Positions 20,817-33,383 of a stretch of 64,000 nucleotides of DNA are shown here, one piece after another. Both the position numbers and the translations under genes were made by a program. This stretch comes from Coffea arabica (Eukaryota > Streptophyta > Magnoliopsida > Gentianales > Rubiaceae), in assembly GCF_036785885.1 (NCBI RefSeq), contig NC_092330.1, positions 19,998,525-20,062,524 of the forward strand. The letters are read 5' to 3'. Under the pieces are notes generated by a model. That model saw only the letters and a list, made by a program, of their open reading frames with translations. It did no database searches and was not told where the DNA came from. Position 1 is the first letter of the stretch, and each line of letters opens with the position of its first letter.

Positions 20817-21227
20817 TCCCTTTTTTGTTTCGAAATCCAAATTTCCCCTTCGTTCTTTATGCTGTAGTAATTTAGCTCCGTCGGAACGATTGCTTTATAT
20901 TTTGCTTCTTATCGAAGCATGAAGGCGGATCTGAAGGCGCGAGACAAGTCAGGAACGGTACGGCTGGATCGAAGCCCGGATCGTCGGTCAAAGTTGTCGG
21001 CGCAAATGTATAAGCGCAAGCGTGAAGGATCAATTTCAGGATAATTGAGAGTTGTGCGACGAGGGAAAAAAAAGGTGCAAAGCAACAAGAAAAAAATATA
21101 AAAGTAAATAAATAAAAGGATGAGAAGAAATTCATGAATTGACGCTTAGAATGAATTCGGGTCCAGAAAAGCCAAACTGCTTCACAGGACGTGGCAGTTT
21201 AAAAGAATAAAGCGAAAGGAACATGGC

Positions 21228-21859
21228 GGGTGCGATCATACCAGCACTAATGCACCGGATCCCATCAGAACTTCGAAGTTAAGCGTGCTTGGGCGACAGT
21301 AGTACTAGGATGGGTGACCCTAGGCCGGTCAACGGGTCGGGTCTACACCCGGATCCGGATCGGATCCCTGAAATTTTTGCGGGTATGGGTAGGGATTTAA
21401 TTCCGTTATCCGGATCCGGATCCGTTTTTTCAAACAAAAAAACGGGTCGGATACGGAATATAGTATTCCGACCCGTATTAGACCCGGATCCGGATATAAA
21501 TGATTTAATAATTTATAAAAAATATATATTATCAATATAATTTGATTAGGATGATGTATTTGAGTAAAATCAATTTGATTTATTTTCTTATTTGGTTTTT
21601 TCTTTGCATTAGCTAGAAATTTGTTTACAAATATATCTTTTTCTCTTTTTTGTTAGAAATTATAAATTTTGGCAAATTTGTTCGGGTAGACCCGATCCGG
21701 ATCCGAGACTCGCCGGGTCCGGATCCGGAACACCGAATAAAAGACCCGTCGGATAAACGGGTCGGCTCCGGGTCCGGGTCCGGAATAATGAATTCCGGCC
21801 CGGACCCGGCCCGTTGACACCCCTAGGTGACCCCCTGGGAAATCCTCGTGTTGCACCCC
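21228..21859 (+). pseudogene. 5S rRNA gene split by MITE
   Basis: T46, C70, A102; normal GGTGACCC on the right, unlike its 3,148-bp partner at 18080. Confidence 0.95.
21321..21825 (+). mobile_element. hAT-like MITE, lineage H
   Basis: 505 bp; CCCGATCCGG and GTCGGATAAAC markers as at 18173. Confidence 0.85.
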
Positions 21860-22270
21860 TCCCTTTTTTGTTTCGAAATCCAAATTTTCCCTTCGTTCTT
21901 TATGCTGTAGTAATTTAGCTCCGTCGGAACGATTGCTTTATATTTTGCTTCTCATCGAAGCATGAAGGCGGATCTGAAGGCGCGAGACAAGTCAGGAACG
22001 GTACGGCTGGATCGAAGCCCGGATCGTCGGTCAAAGTTGTCGGCGCAAATGTATAAGCGCAAGCGTGAAGGATCAATTTCAGGATAATTGAGAGTTGTGC
22101 GACGAGGGAAAAAAAAGGTGCAAAGCAACAAGAAAAAAATATAAAAGTAAATAAATAAAAGGATGAGAGGAAATTCATGAATTGACGCTTAGAATGAATT
22201 CGGGTCCAGAAAAGCCAAACTGCTTCACAGGACGTGGCAGTTTAAAAGAATAAAGCGAAAGGAACATGGC

Positions 22271-22389
22271 GGGTGCGATCATACCAGCACTAATGCACCG
22301 GATCCCATCAGAACTCCGAAGTTAAGCGTGCTTGGGCGAGAGTAGTACTAGGATGGGTGACCCCCTGGGAAGTCCTCGTGTTGCACCCC
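22271..22389 (+). rRNA. 5S rRNA: 5S rRNA, intact, consensus
   Basis: Full consensus sequence, with a type II spacer upstream in place of the more usual type I. Confidence 0.97.
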
Positions 22390-22800
22390 TCCCTTTTTTG
22401 TTTCGAAATCCAAATTTCCCCTTCGTTCTTTATGCTGTAGTAATTTAGCTCCGTCGGAACGATTGCTTTATATTTTGCTTCTTATCGAAGCATGAAGGCG
22501 GATCTGAAGGCGCGAGACAAGTCAGGAACGGTACGGCTGGATCGAAGCCCGGATCGTCGGTCAAAGTTGTCGGCGCAAATGTATAAGCGCAAGCGTGAAG
22601 GATCAATTTCAGGATAATTGAGAGTTGTGCGACGAGGGAAAAAAAAGGTGCAAAGCAACAAGAAAAAAATATAAAAGTAAATAAATAAAAGGATGAGAGG
22701 AAATTCATGAATTGACGCTTAGAATGAATTCGGGTCCAGAAAAGCCAAACTGCTTCACAGGACGTGGCAGTTTAAAAGAATAAAGCGAAAGGAACATGGC

Positions 22801-23426
22801 GGGTGCGATCATACCAGCACTAATGCACCGGATCCCATCAGAACTTCGAAGTTAAGCGTGCTTGGGCGACAGTAGTACTAGGATGGGTGACCCTAGGCCG
22901 GTCAACGGGTCGGGTCTACACCCGGATCCGGATCGGATCCCTGAAATTTTTGCGGGTATGGGTAGGGATTTAATTCCGTTATCCGGATCCGGATCCGTTT
23001 TTTCAAACAAAAAAACGGGTCGGATACGGAATATAGTATTCCGACCCGTATTAGACCCGGATCCGGATATAAATGATTTAATAATTTATAAAAAATATAT
23101 ATTATCAATATAATTTGATTAGAATGATGTATTTGAGTAAAATCAATTTGATTTATTTTCTTATTTGGTTTTTTCTTTGCATTAGTTAGAAATTAGTTTA
23201 CAAATATATTTTTTTCTCTTTTTTGTTAGAAATTATAAATTTTGGCAAATTTGTTCGGGTAGACCCGACCCGGATCCGAGACTCGCCGGGTCCGGATCCG
23301 GAACACAGAATAAAAGACCCGTCGGGTAAACGGGTCGGGTCCGGGTCCGGAATAATGAATTCCGGCCCGGACCCGGCCCGTTGACACCCCTAGGTGACCC
23401 CCTGGGAAATCCTCGTGTTGCACCCC
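22801..23426 (+). pseudogene. 5S rRNA gene split by shorter MITE
   Basis: T46, C70, A102. Confidence 0.95.
22894..23392 (+). mobile_element. hAT-like MITE, H left / D right, 499 bp
   Basis: Left part lineage H, right part lineage D (GCATTAGTTAG, ACACAGAATAA). Six bases are lost from the GGGTCCGGGTCC repeat of the right arm, which looks like slippage of one 6-bp repeat. Shared only with 48549-49047. Confidence 0.85.
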
Positions 23427-23838
23427 TCCCTTTTTTGTTTCGAAATCCAAATTTCCCCTTCGTTCTTTATGCTGTAGTAATTTAGCTCCGTCGGAACGAT
23501 TGCTTTATATTTTGCTTCTCATCGAAGCATGAAGGCGGATCTGAAGGCGCGAGACAAGTCAGGAACGGTACGGCTGGATCGAAGCCCGGATCGTCGGTCA
23601 AAGTTTTCGGCGCAAATGTATAAGTGCAAGCGTGAAGGATCAATTTCAGGATAATTGAGAGTTGCGCGACGAGGGAAAAAAAATGGTGCAAATCAACAAG
23701 AAAAAAATGTAAAAGTAAATAAATAAAAGGATGAGGGGAAATTCTTGAATTGACGCTTAAAATGAATTCGGGTCCAGAAAAGCCACACTGCTTCACAGGA
23801 CGGGGCAGTTTAAAAGAATAAAGCGAAAGGAACATGGT

Positions 23839-23957
23839 GGGTGCGATCATACCAGCACTAATGCACCGGATCCCATCAGAACTCCGAAGTTAAGCGTGCT
23901 TGGGCGAGAGTAGTACTAGGATGGGTGACCCCCTGGGAAGTCCTCGTGTTGCACCCC
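23839..23957 (+). rRNA. 5S rRNA: 5S rRNA, intact, consensus
   Basis: Full consensus. The type I spacer is 412 bp (one A fewer) and the base pair before the start reads GGTGGGTG rather than GGCGGGTG, so the usual C at -1 is T. Confidence 0.96.
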
Positions 23958-24368
23958 TCCCTTTTTTGTTTCGAAATCCAAATTTCCCCTTCGTTCTTTA
24001 TGCTGTAGTAATTTAGCTCCGTCGGAACGATTGCTTTATATTTTGCTTCTTATCGAAGCATGAAGGCGGATCTGAAGGCGCGAGACAAGTCAGGAACGGT
24101 ACGGCTGGATCGAAGCCCGGATCGTCGGTCAAAGTTGTCGGCGCAAATGTATAAGCGCAAGCGTGAAGGATCAATTTCAGGATAATTGAGAGTTGTGCGA
24201 CGAGGGAAAAAAAAGGTGCAAAGCAACAAGAAAAAAATATAAAAGTAAATAAATAAAAGGATGAGAGGAAATTCATGAATTGACGCTTAGAATGAATTCG
24301 GGTCCAGAAAAGCCAAACTGCTTCACAGGACGTGGCAGTTTAAAAGAATAAAGCGAAAGGAACATGGC

Positions 24369-25000
24369 GGGTGCGATCATACCAGCACTAATGCACCGGA
24401 TCCCATCAGAACTTCGAAGTTAAGCGTGCTTGGGCGACAGTAGTACTAGGATGGGTGACCCTAGGCCGGTCAACGGGTCGGGTCTACACCCGGATCCGGA
24501 TCGGATCCCTGAAATTTTTGCTGGTATGGGTAGGGATTTAATTCCGTTATCCGGATCCGGATCCGTTTTTTCAAACAAAAAAACGGGTCGGATACGGAAT
24601 ATAATATTCCGACCCGTACTAGACCCGGATCCGGATATAAATGATTTAATAATTTATAAAAAATATATATTATCAATATAATTTGATTAGGATGATGTAT
24701 TTGAGTAAAATCAATTTGATTTATTTTCTTATTTGGTTTTTTCTTTGCATTAGCTAGAAATTAGTTTACAAATATATCTTATTCTCTTTTTTGTTAGAAA
24801 TTATAAATTTTGGCAAATTTGTTCGGGTAGACCCGACCCGGATCCGAGACTCGCCGGGTCCGGATCCGGAACACCGAATAAAAGACCCGTCGGGTAAACG
24901 GGTCGGATCCGGGTCCGGGTCCGGAATAAAGAATTCCGGCCCGGATCCGGCCCGTTGACACCCCTAGGTGACCCCCTGGGAAATCCTCGTGTTGCACCCC
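24369..25000 (+). pseudogene. 5S rRNA gene split by MITE
   Basis: T46, C70, A102. Confidence 0.95.
24462..24966 (+). mobile_element. hAT-like MITE, lineage H
   Basis: 505 bp; AATATAATATTCC, ATCTTATTCTC and ATAAAGAATTCC markers, shared with 29695, 50117, 55350 and 56925. Confidence 0.85.
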
Positions 25001-25411
25001 TCCCTTTTTTGTTTCGAAATCCAAATTTTCCCTTCGTTCTTTATGTTGTAGTAATTTAGCTCCGTCGGAACGATTGCTTTATATTTTGCTTCTCATCGAA
25101 GCATGAAGGCGGATCTGAAGGCGCGAGACAAGTCAGGAACGGTACGGCTGAATCGAAGCCCGGATCGTCGGTCAATGTTGTCGGCGCAAATGCATAAGCG
25201 CAAGCGTGAAGGATCAATTTCAGGATAATTGAGAGTTGTGCGACGAGGGAAAAAAAAGGTGCAAAGCAACAAGAAAAAAATATAAAAGTAAATAAATAAA
25301 AGGATGAGAGGAAATTCATGAATTGACGCTTAGAATGAATTCGGGTCCAGAAAAGCCAAACTGCTTCACAGGACGTGGCGGTTTAAAAGAATAAAGCGAA
25401 AGGAACATGGC

Positions 25412-26043
25412 GGGTGCGATCATACCAGCACTAATGCACCGGATCCCATCAGAACTTCGAAGTTAAGCGTGCTTGGGCGACAGTAGTACTAGGATGGGTG
25501 ACCCTAGGCCTGTCAACGGGTCGGGTCTACACCCGGATCCGGATCGGATCCCTGAAATTTTTGCGGGTATGGGTAGGGATTTAATTCCGTTATCCGGATC
25601 CGGATCCGTTTTTTCAAACAAAAAAACGGGTCGGATACGGAATATAGTATTCCGACCCGTATTAGACCCGGATCCGGATATAAATGATTTAATAATTTAT
25701 AAAAAATATATATTATCAATATAATTTGATTAGGATGATGTATTTGAGTAAAATCAATTTGATTTATTTTCTTATTTGGTTTTTTCTTTGCATTAGCTAG
25801 AAATTTGTTTACAAATATATCTTTTTCTCTTTTTTGTTAGAAATTATAAATTTTGGCAAATTTGTTCGGGTAGACCCGACCCGGATCCGAGACTCGCCGG
25901 GTCCGGATCCGGAACACCGAATAAAAGACCCGTCGGGTAAACGGGTCGGCTCCGGGTCCGGGTCCGGAATAATGAATTCCGGCCCGGACCCGGCCCGTTG
26001 ACACCCCTAGGTGACCCCCTGGGAAATCCTCGTGTTGCACCCC
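25412..26043 (+). pseudogene. 5S rRNA gene split by MITE
   Basis: T46, C70, A102. The upstream spacer has GTGGCGGTTTAAAAG beside the TATA-like box. Confidence 0.95.
25505..26009 (+). mobile_element. hAT-like MITE, lineage H with D-type left end
   Basis: 505 bp; TAGGCCTGTCAAC (D state) followed by TCTACACC (H state), the reverse of the recombinant at 6660. Confidence 0.85.
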
Positions 26044-26454
26044 TCCCTTTTTTGTTTCGAAATCCAAATTTTCCCTTCGTTCTTTATGCTGTAGTAATTT
26101 AGCTCCGTCGGAACGATTGCTTTATATTTTGCTTCTCATCGAAGCATGAAGGCGGATCTGAAGGCGCGAGACAAGTCAGGAACGGTACGGCTGGATCGAA
26201 GCCCGGATCGTCGGTCAAAGTTGTCGGCGCAAATGCATAAGCGCAAGCGTGAAGGATCAATTTCAGGATAATTGAGAGTTGTGCGACGAGGGAAAAAAAA
26301 GGTGCAAAGCAACAAGAAAAAAATATAAAAGTAAATAAATAAAAGGATGAGAGGAAATTCATGAATTGACGCTTAGAATGAATTCGGGTCCAGAAAAGCC
26401 AAACTGCTTCACAGGACGTGGCAGTTTAAAAGAATAAAGCGAAAGGAACATGGC

Positions 26455-27086
26455 GGGTGCGATCATACCAGCACTAATGCACCGGATCCCATCAGAACTT
26501 CGAAGTTAAGCGTGCTTGGGCGACAGTAGTACTAGGATGGGTGACCCTAGGCCGGTCAACGGGTCGGGTCTACACCCGGATCCGGATCGGATCCCTGAAA
26601 TTTTTGCGGGTATGGGTAGGGATTTAATTCCGTTATCCGGATCCGGATCCGTTTTTTCAAACAAAAAAACGGGTCGGATACGGAATATAGTATTCCGACC
26701 CGTATTAGACCCGGATTCGGATATAAATGATTTAATAATTTATAAAAAATATATATTATCAATATAATTTGATTAGGATGATGTATTTGAGTAAAATCAA
26801 TTTGATTTATTTTCTTATTTGGTTTTTTCTTTGCATTAGCTAGAAATTAGTTTACAAATATATTTTTTTCTCTTTTTTGTTAGAAATTATAAATTTTGGC
26901 AAATTTGTTCGGGTAGACCCGACCCGGATCCGAGACTCGCCGGGTCCGGATCCGGAACACCGAATAAAAGACCCGTCGGGTAAACGGGTCGGCTCCGGGT
27001 CCGGGTCCGGAATAATGAATTCCGGCCCGGACCCGGCCCGTTGACACCCCTAGGTGACCCCCTGGGAAATCCTCGTGTTGAACCCC
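26455..27086 (+). pseudogene. 5S rRNA gene split by MITE
   Basis: T46, C70, A102, A114. Confidence 0.95.
26548..27052 (+). mobile_element. hAT-like MITE, lineage H
   Basis: 505 bp; CCCGGATTCGG marker, with ATATTTTTTTCTC (D state) in the middle. Confidence 0.85.
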
Positions 27087-27498
27087 TCCCTTTTTTGTTT
27101 CGAAATCCAAATTTTCCCTTCGTTCTTTATGCTGTAGTAATTTAGCTCCGTCGGAACGATTGCTTTATATTTTGCTTCTCATCGAAGCATGAAGGCGGAT
27201 CTGAAGGCGCGAGACAAGTCAGGAACGGTACGGCTGGATCGAAGCCCGGATCGTCGGTCAAAGTTGTCCGCGCAAATGTATACGCGCAAGCGTGAAGGAT
27301 CAATTTCAGGATAATTGAGAGTTGCGCGACGAGGGAAAAAAAATGGTGCAAATCAACAAGAAAAAAATGTAAAAGTAAATAAATAAAAGGATGAGGGGAA
27401 ATTCTTGAATTGACGCTTAAAATGAATTCGGGTCCAGAAAAGCCACACTGCTTCACAGGACGGGGCAGTTTAAAAGAATAAAGCGAAAGGAACATGGC

Positions 27499-27617
27499 GG
27501 GTGCGATCATACCAGCACTAATGCACCGGATCCCATCAGAACTCCGAAGTTAAGCGTGCTTGGGCGAGAGTAGTACTAGGATGGGTGACCCACTGGGAAG
27601 TCCTCGTGTTGCACCCC
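27499..27617 (+). rRNA. 5S rRNA: 5S rRNA, intact, variant A94
   Basis: Uninterrupted; only C94A differs from consensus. Intermediate between the consensus and A94/A102 types; same at 53154. Type I spacer, 412 bp. Confidence 0.95.
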
Positions 27618-28028
27618 TCCCTTTTTTGTTTCGAAATCCAAATTTCCCCTTCGTTCTTTATGCTGTAGTAATTTAGCTCCGTCGGAACGATTGCTTTATA
27701 TTTTGCTTCTTATCGAAGCATGAAGGCGGATCTGAAGGCGCGAGACAAGTCAGGAACGGTACGGCTGGATCGAAGCCCGGATCGTCGGTCAAAGTTGTCG
27801 GCGCAAATGTATAAGCGCAAGCGTGAAGGATCAATTTCAGGATAATTGAGAGTTGTGCGACGAGGGAAAAAAAAGGTGCAAAGCAACAAGAAAAAAATAT
27901 AAAAGTAAATAAATAAAAGGATGAGAGGAAATTCATGAATTGACGCTTAGAATGAATTCGGGTCCAGAAAAGCCAAACTGCTTCACAGGACGTGGCAGTT
28001 TAAAAGAATAAAGCGAAAGAAACATGGC

Positions 28029-28660
28029 GGGTGCGATCATACCAGCACTAATGCACCGGATCCCATCAGAACTCCGAAGTTAAGCGTGCTTGGGCGACAG
28101 TAGTACTAGGATGGGTGACCCTAGGCCTGTCAACGGGTCGGGTCTAGACCCGGATCCGGATCGGATCGCTGAAATTTTTTCGGGTATGGGTAGGGATTTA
28201 ATTCCGTTATCCGGATCCGGATCCGTTTTTTCAAACAAAAAAATGGGTCGGATACGGAATATAGTATTCCGACCCGTATTAGACCCGGATCCGGATATAA
28301 ATGATTTAATAATTTATAAAAAATATATATTATCAATATAATTTGATTAGGATGATGTATTTGAGTAAAATCAATTTGATTTATTTTCTTATTTGGTTTT
28401 TTCTTTGCATTAGTTAGAAATTAGTTTACAAATATATTTTTTTCTCTTTTTTGTTAGAAATTATAAATTTTGGCAAATTTGTTCGGGTAGACCCGACCCG
28501 GATCCGAGACTCGCCGGGTCCGGATCCGGAACACAGAATAAAAGACCCGTCGGGTAAACGGGTCGGATCCGGGTCCGGGTCCGGAATAATGAATTCCGGC
28601 CCGGACCCGGCCCGTTGACACCCCTAGGTGACCCCCTGGGAAATCCTCGTGTTGCACCCC
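28029..28660 (+). pseudogene. 5S rRNA gene split by MITE
   Basis: C46, C70, A102. The spacer ends GAAAGAAACATGGC, shared with 53684 and 58025. Confidence 0.95.
28122..28626 (+). mobile_element. hAT-like MITE, lineage D
   Basis: 505 bp, left end TAGGCCTGTCAAC, ATGGGTCGG hairpin arm. Confidence 0.85.
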
Positions 28661-29071
28661 TCCCTTTTTTGTTTCGAAATCCAAATTTTCCCTTCGTTCT
28701 TTATGCTGTAGTAATTTAGCTCCGTCGGAACGATTGCTTTATATTTTGCTTCTCATCGAAGCATGAAGGCGGATCTGAAGGCGCGAGACAAGTCAGGAAC
28801 GGTACGGCTGGATCGAAGCCCGGATCGTCGGTCAAAGTTGTCGGCGCAAATGTATAAGCGCAAGCGTGAAGGATCAATTTCAGGATAATTGAGAGTTGTG
28901 CGACGAGGGAAAAAAAAGGTGCAAAGCAACAAGAAAAAAATATAAAAGTAAATAAATAAAAGGATGAGAGGAAATTCATGAATTGACGCTTAGAATGAAT
29001 TCGGGTCCAGAAAAGCCAAACTGCTTCACAGGACGTGGCAGTTTAAAAGAATAAAGCGAAAGGAACATGGC

Positions 29072-29190
29072 GGGTGCGATCATACCAGCACTAATGCACC
29101 GGATCCCATCAGAACTCCGAAGTTAAGCGTGCTTGGGCGAGAGTAGTACTAGGATGGGTGACCCCCTGGGAAGTCCTCGTGTTGCACCCC
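29072..29190 (+). rRNA. 5S rRNA: 5S rRNA, intact, consensus
   Basis: Full consensus; type II spacer upstream. Confidence 0.97.
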
Positions 29191-29601
29191 TCCCTTTTTT
29201 GTTTCGAAATCCAAATTTCCCCTTCGTTCTTTATGCTGTAGTAATTTAGCTCCGTCGGAACGATTGCTTTATATTTTGCTTCTTATCGAAGCATGAAGGC
29301 GGATCTGAAGGCGCGAGACAAGTCAGGAACGGTACGGCTGGATCGAAGCCCGGATCGTCGGTCAAAGTTGTCGGCGCAAATGTATAAGCGCAAGCGTGAA
29401 GGATCAATTTCAGGATAATTGAGAGTTGTGCGACGAGGGAAAAAAAAGGTGCAAAGCAACAAGAAAAAAATATAAAAGTAAATAAATAAAAGGATGAGAG
29501 GAAATTCATGAATTGACGCTTAGAATGAATTCGGGTCCAGAAAAGCCAAACTGCTTCACAGGACGTGGCAGTTTAAAAGAATAAAGCGAAAGGAACATGG
29601 C

Positions 29602-30233
29602 GGGTGCGATCATACCAGCACTAATGCACCGGATCCCATCAGAACTTCGAAGTTAAGCGTGCTTGGGCGACAGTAGTACTAGGATGGGTGACCCTAGGCC
29701 GGTCAACGGGTCGGGTCTACACCCGGATCCGGATCGGATCCCTGAAATTTTTGCTGGTATGGGTAGGGATTTAATTCCGTTATCCGGATCCGGATCCGTT
29801 TTTTCAAACAAAAAAACGGGTCGGATACGGAATATAATATTCCGACCCGTACTAGACCCGGATCCGGATATAAATGATTTAATAATTTATAAAAAATATA
29901 TATTATCAATATAATTTGATTAGGATGATGTATTTGAGTAAAATCAATTTGATTTATTTTCTTATTTGGTTTTTTCTTTGCATTAGCTAGAAATTAGTTT
30001 ACAAATATATCTTATTCTCTTTTTTGTTAGAAATTATAAATTTTGGCAAATTTGTTCGGGTAGACCCGACCCGGATCCGAGACTCGCCGGGTCCGGATCC
30101 GGAACACCGAATAAAAGACCCGTCGGGTAAACGGGTCGGATCCGGGTCCGGGTCCGGAATAAAGAATTCCGGCCCGGATCCGGCCCGTTGACACCCCTAG
30201 GTGACCCCCTGGGAAATCCTCGTGTTGCACCCC
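29602..30233 (+). pseudogene. 5S rRNA gene split by MITE
   Basis: T46, C70, A102. Confidence 0.95.
29695..30199 (+). mobile_element. hAT-like MITE, lineage H
   Basis: 505 bp; same markers as 24462. Confidence 0.85.
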
Positions 30234-30646
30234 TCCCTTTTTTGTTTCGAAATCCAAATTTTCCCTTCGTTCTTTATGCTGTAGTAATTTAGCTCCGTCG
30301 GAACGATTGCTTTATATTTTGCTTCTCATCGAAGCATGAAGGCGGATCTGAAGGCGCGAGACAAGTCAGGAACGGTACGGCTGAATCGAAGCCCGGATCG
30401 TCGGTCAATGTTGTCGGCGCAAATGCATAAGCGCAAGCGTGAAGGATCAATTTCAGGATAATTGAGAGTTGCGCGACGAGGGAAAAAAAAATGGTGCAAA
30501 TCAACAAGAAAAAAATGTAAAAGTAAATAAATAAAAGGATGAGGGGAAATTCTTGAATTGACGCTTAAAATGAATTCGGGTCCAGAAAAGCCACACTGCT
30601 TCACAGGACGGGGCAGTTTAAAAGAATAAAGCGAAAGGAACATGGT

Positions 30647-30765
30647 GGGTGCGATCATACCAGCACTAATGCACCGGATCCCATCAGAACTCCGAAGTTA
30701 AGCGTGCTTGGGCGAGAGTAGTACTAGGATGGGTGACCCCCTGGGAAGTCCTCGTGTTGCACCCC
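30647..30765 (+). rRNA. 5S rRNA: 5S rRNA, intact, consensus
   Basis: Full consensus; T at -1 (ATGGTGGGTG). The type I spacer upstream has a type II-like first half (AATGCATAAGCGC). Confidence 0.96.
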
Positions 30766-31176
30766 TCCCTTTTTTGTTTCGAAATCCAAATTTCCCCTTC
30801 GTTCTTTATGCTGTAGTAATTTAGCTCCGTCGGAACGATTGCTTTATATTTTGCTTCTTATCGAAGCATGAAGGCGGATCTGAAGGCGCGAGACAAGTCA
30901 GGAACGGTACGGCTGGATCGAAGCCCGGATCGTCGGTCAAAGTTGTCGGCGCAAATGTATAAGCGCAAGCGTGAAGGATCAATTTCAGGATAATTGAGAG
31001 TTGTGCGACGAGGGAAAAAAAAGGTGCAAAGCAACAAGAAAAAAATATAAAAGTAAATAAATAAAAGGATGAGAGGAAATTCATGAATTGACGCTTAGAA
31101 TGAATTCGGGTCCAGAAAAGCCAAACTGCTTCACAGGACGTGGCAGTTTAAAAGAATAAAGCGAAAGGAACATGGC

Positions 31177-31808
31177 GGGTGCGATCATACCAGCACTAAT
31201 GCACCGGATCCCATCAGAACTTCGAAGTTAAGCGTGCTTGGGCGACAGTAGTACTAGGATGGGTGACCCTAGGCCGGTCAACGGGTCGGGTCTAGACCCG
31301 GATCCGGATCGGATCGCTGAAATTTTTTCGGGTATGGGTAGGGATTTAATTCCGTTATCCGGATCCGGATCCGTTTTTTCAAACAAAAAAACGGGTCGGA
31401 TACGGAATATAGTATTCCGACCCGTACTAGACCCGGATCCGGATATAAATGATTTAATAATTTATAAAAAATATATATTATCAATATAATTTGATTAGGA
31501 TGATGTATTTGAGTAAAATCAATTTGATTTATTTTCTTATTTGGTTTTTTCTTTGCATTAGCTAGAAATTAGTTTACAAATATATCTTATTCTCTTTTTT
31601 GTTAGAAATTATAAATTTTGGCAAATTTGTTCGGGTAGACCCGACCCGGATCCGAGACTCGCCGGGTCCGGATCCGGAACACCGAATAAAAGACCCGTCG
31701 GGTAAACGGGTCGGATCCGGGTCCGGCTCCGGAATAATGAATTCCGGCCCGGACCCGGCCCGTTGACACCCCTAGGTGACCCCCTGGGAAATCCTCGTGT
31801 TGCACCCC
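31177..31808 (+). pseudogene. 5S rRNA gene split by mosaic MITE
   Basis: T46, C70, A102. This unit carries the junction between the two large copies. Confidence 0.95.
31270..31774 (+). mobile_element. hAT-like MITE, mosaic of H and D
   Basis: 505 bp. Left end H (TAGGCCGG), then D (TCTAGACC, TTTTTTCGGG), then H (CCGTACTAGACC, GCATTAGCTAG, ATCTTATTCTC), then GTCCGGCTCCGG of some D copies. At least three switches. Confidence 0.85.
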
Positions 31809-32219
31809 TCCCTTTTTTGTTTCGAAATCCAAATTTTCCCTTCGTTCTTTATGCTGTAGTAATTTAGCTCCGTCGGAACGATTGCTTTATATTTTGCTTC
31901 TCATCGAAGCATGAAGGCGGATCTGAAGGCGCGAGACAAGTCAGGAACGGTACGGCTGGATCGAAGCCCGGTTCGTCGGTCAAAGTTGTCGGCGCAAATG
32001 TATAAGCGCAAGCGTGAAGAATCAATTTCAGGATAATTGAGAGTTGTGCGACGAGGGAAAAAAAAGGTGCAAAGCAACAAGAAAAAAATATAAAAGTAAA
32101 TAAATAAAAGGATAAGAGGAAATTCATGAATTGACGCTTAGAATGAATTCGGGTCCAGAAAAGCCAAACTGCTTCACAGGACGTGGCAGTTTAAAAGAAT
32201 AAAGCGAAAGGAACATGGC

Positions 32220-32851
32220 GGGTGCGATCATACCAGCACTAATGCACCGGATCCCATCAGAACTTCGAAGTTAAGCGTGCTTGGGCGACAGTAGTACTAG
32301 GATGGGTGACCCTAGGCCGGTCAACGGGTCGGGTCTACACCCGGATCCGGATCGGATCCCTGAAATTTTTGCTGGTATGGGTAGGGATTTAATTCCGTTA
32401 TCCGGATCCGGATCCGTTTTTTCAAACAAAAAAACGGGTCGGATACGGAATATAGTATTCCGACCCGTACTAGACCCGGATCCGGATATAAATGATTTAA
32501 CAATTTATAAAAAATATATATTATCAATATAATTTGATTAGGATGATGTATTTGAGTAAAATCAATTTGATTTATTTTCTTATTTGGTTTTTTCTTTGCA
32601 TTAGCTAGAAATTAGTTTACAAATATATCTTTTTCTCTTTTTTGTTAGAAATTATAAATTTTGGCAAATTTGTTCGGGTAGACCCGACCCGGATCCGAGA
32701 CTCGCCGGGTCCGGATCCGGAACACCGAATAAAAGACCCGTCGGGTAAACGGGTCGGCTCCGGGTCCGGGTCCGGAATAATGAATTCCGGCCCGGACCCG
32801 GCCCGTTGACACCCCTAGGTGACCCCCTGGGAAATCCTCGTGTTGCACCCC
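32220..32851 (+). pseudogene. 5S rRNA gene split by MITE
   Basis: T46, C70, A102. Copy of 286. Confidence 0.95.
32313..32817 (+). mobile_element. hAT-like MITE, lineage H
   Basis: 505 bp; copy of 379-883. Confidence 0.85.
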
Positions 32852-33264
32852 TCCCTTTTTTGTTTCGAAATCCAAATTTCCCCTTCGTTCTTTATGCTGT
32901 AGTAATTTAGCTCCGTCGGAACGATTGGTTTATATTTTGCTTCTCATCGAAGCATGAAGGCGGATCTGAAGGCGCGAGACAAGTCAGGAACGGTACGGCT
33001 GGATCGAAACCCGGATCGTCGGTCAAAGTTGTCGGCGCAAATGTATAAGTGCAAGCGTGAAGGATCAATTTCAGAATAATTGAGAGTTGCGCGACGAGGG
33101 AAAAAAAAATGGTGCAAATCAACAAGAAAAAAATGTAAAAGTAAATAAATAAAAGGATGAGGGGAAATTCTTGAATTGACGCTTAAAATGAATTCGGGTC
33201 CAGAAAAGCCACACTGCTTCACAGGACGGGGCAGTTTAAAAGAATAAAGCGAAAGGAACATGGC

Positions 33265-33383
33265 GGGTGCGATCATACCAGCACTAATGCACCGGATCCC
33301 ATCAGAACTCCGAAGTTAAGCGTGCTTGGGCGAGAGTAGTACTAGGATGGGTGACCCACTGGGAAATCCTCGTGTTGCACCCC
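33265..33383 (+). rRNA. 5S rRNA: 5S rRNA, intact, variant A94/A102
   Basis: Uninterrupted; copy of 1331, including the ACGATTGGTTTAT variant in the type I spacer before it. Confidence 0.95.

Larger units (their letters stand above)
1..31294 (+). repeat. Large segmental duplication, copy 1
   Basis: Positions 1 to about 12,320 match 31,935 to about 44,254 at a constant offset of 31,934. Positions from about 12,326 to 31,294 match from about 37,981 to 56,949 at an offset of 25,655. The 6,279 difference is the internal tandem duplication of this copy. The left limit is outside the window. Confidence 0.9.
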
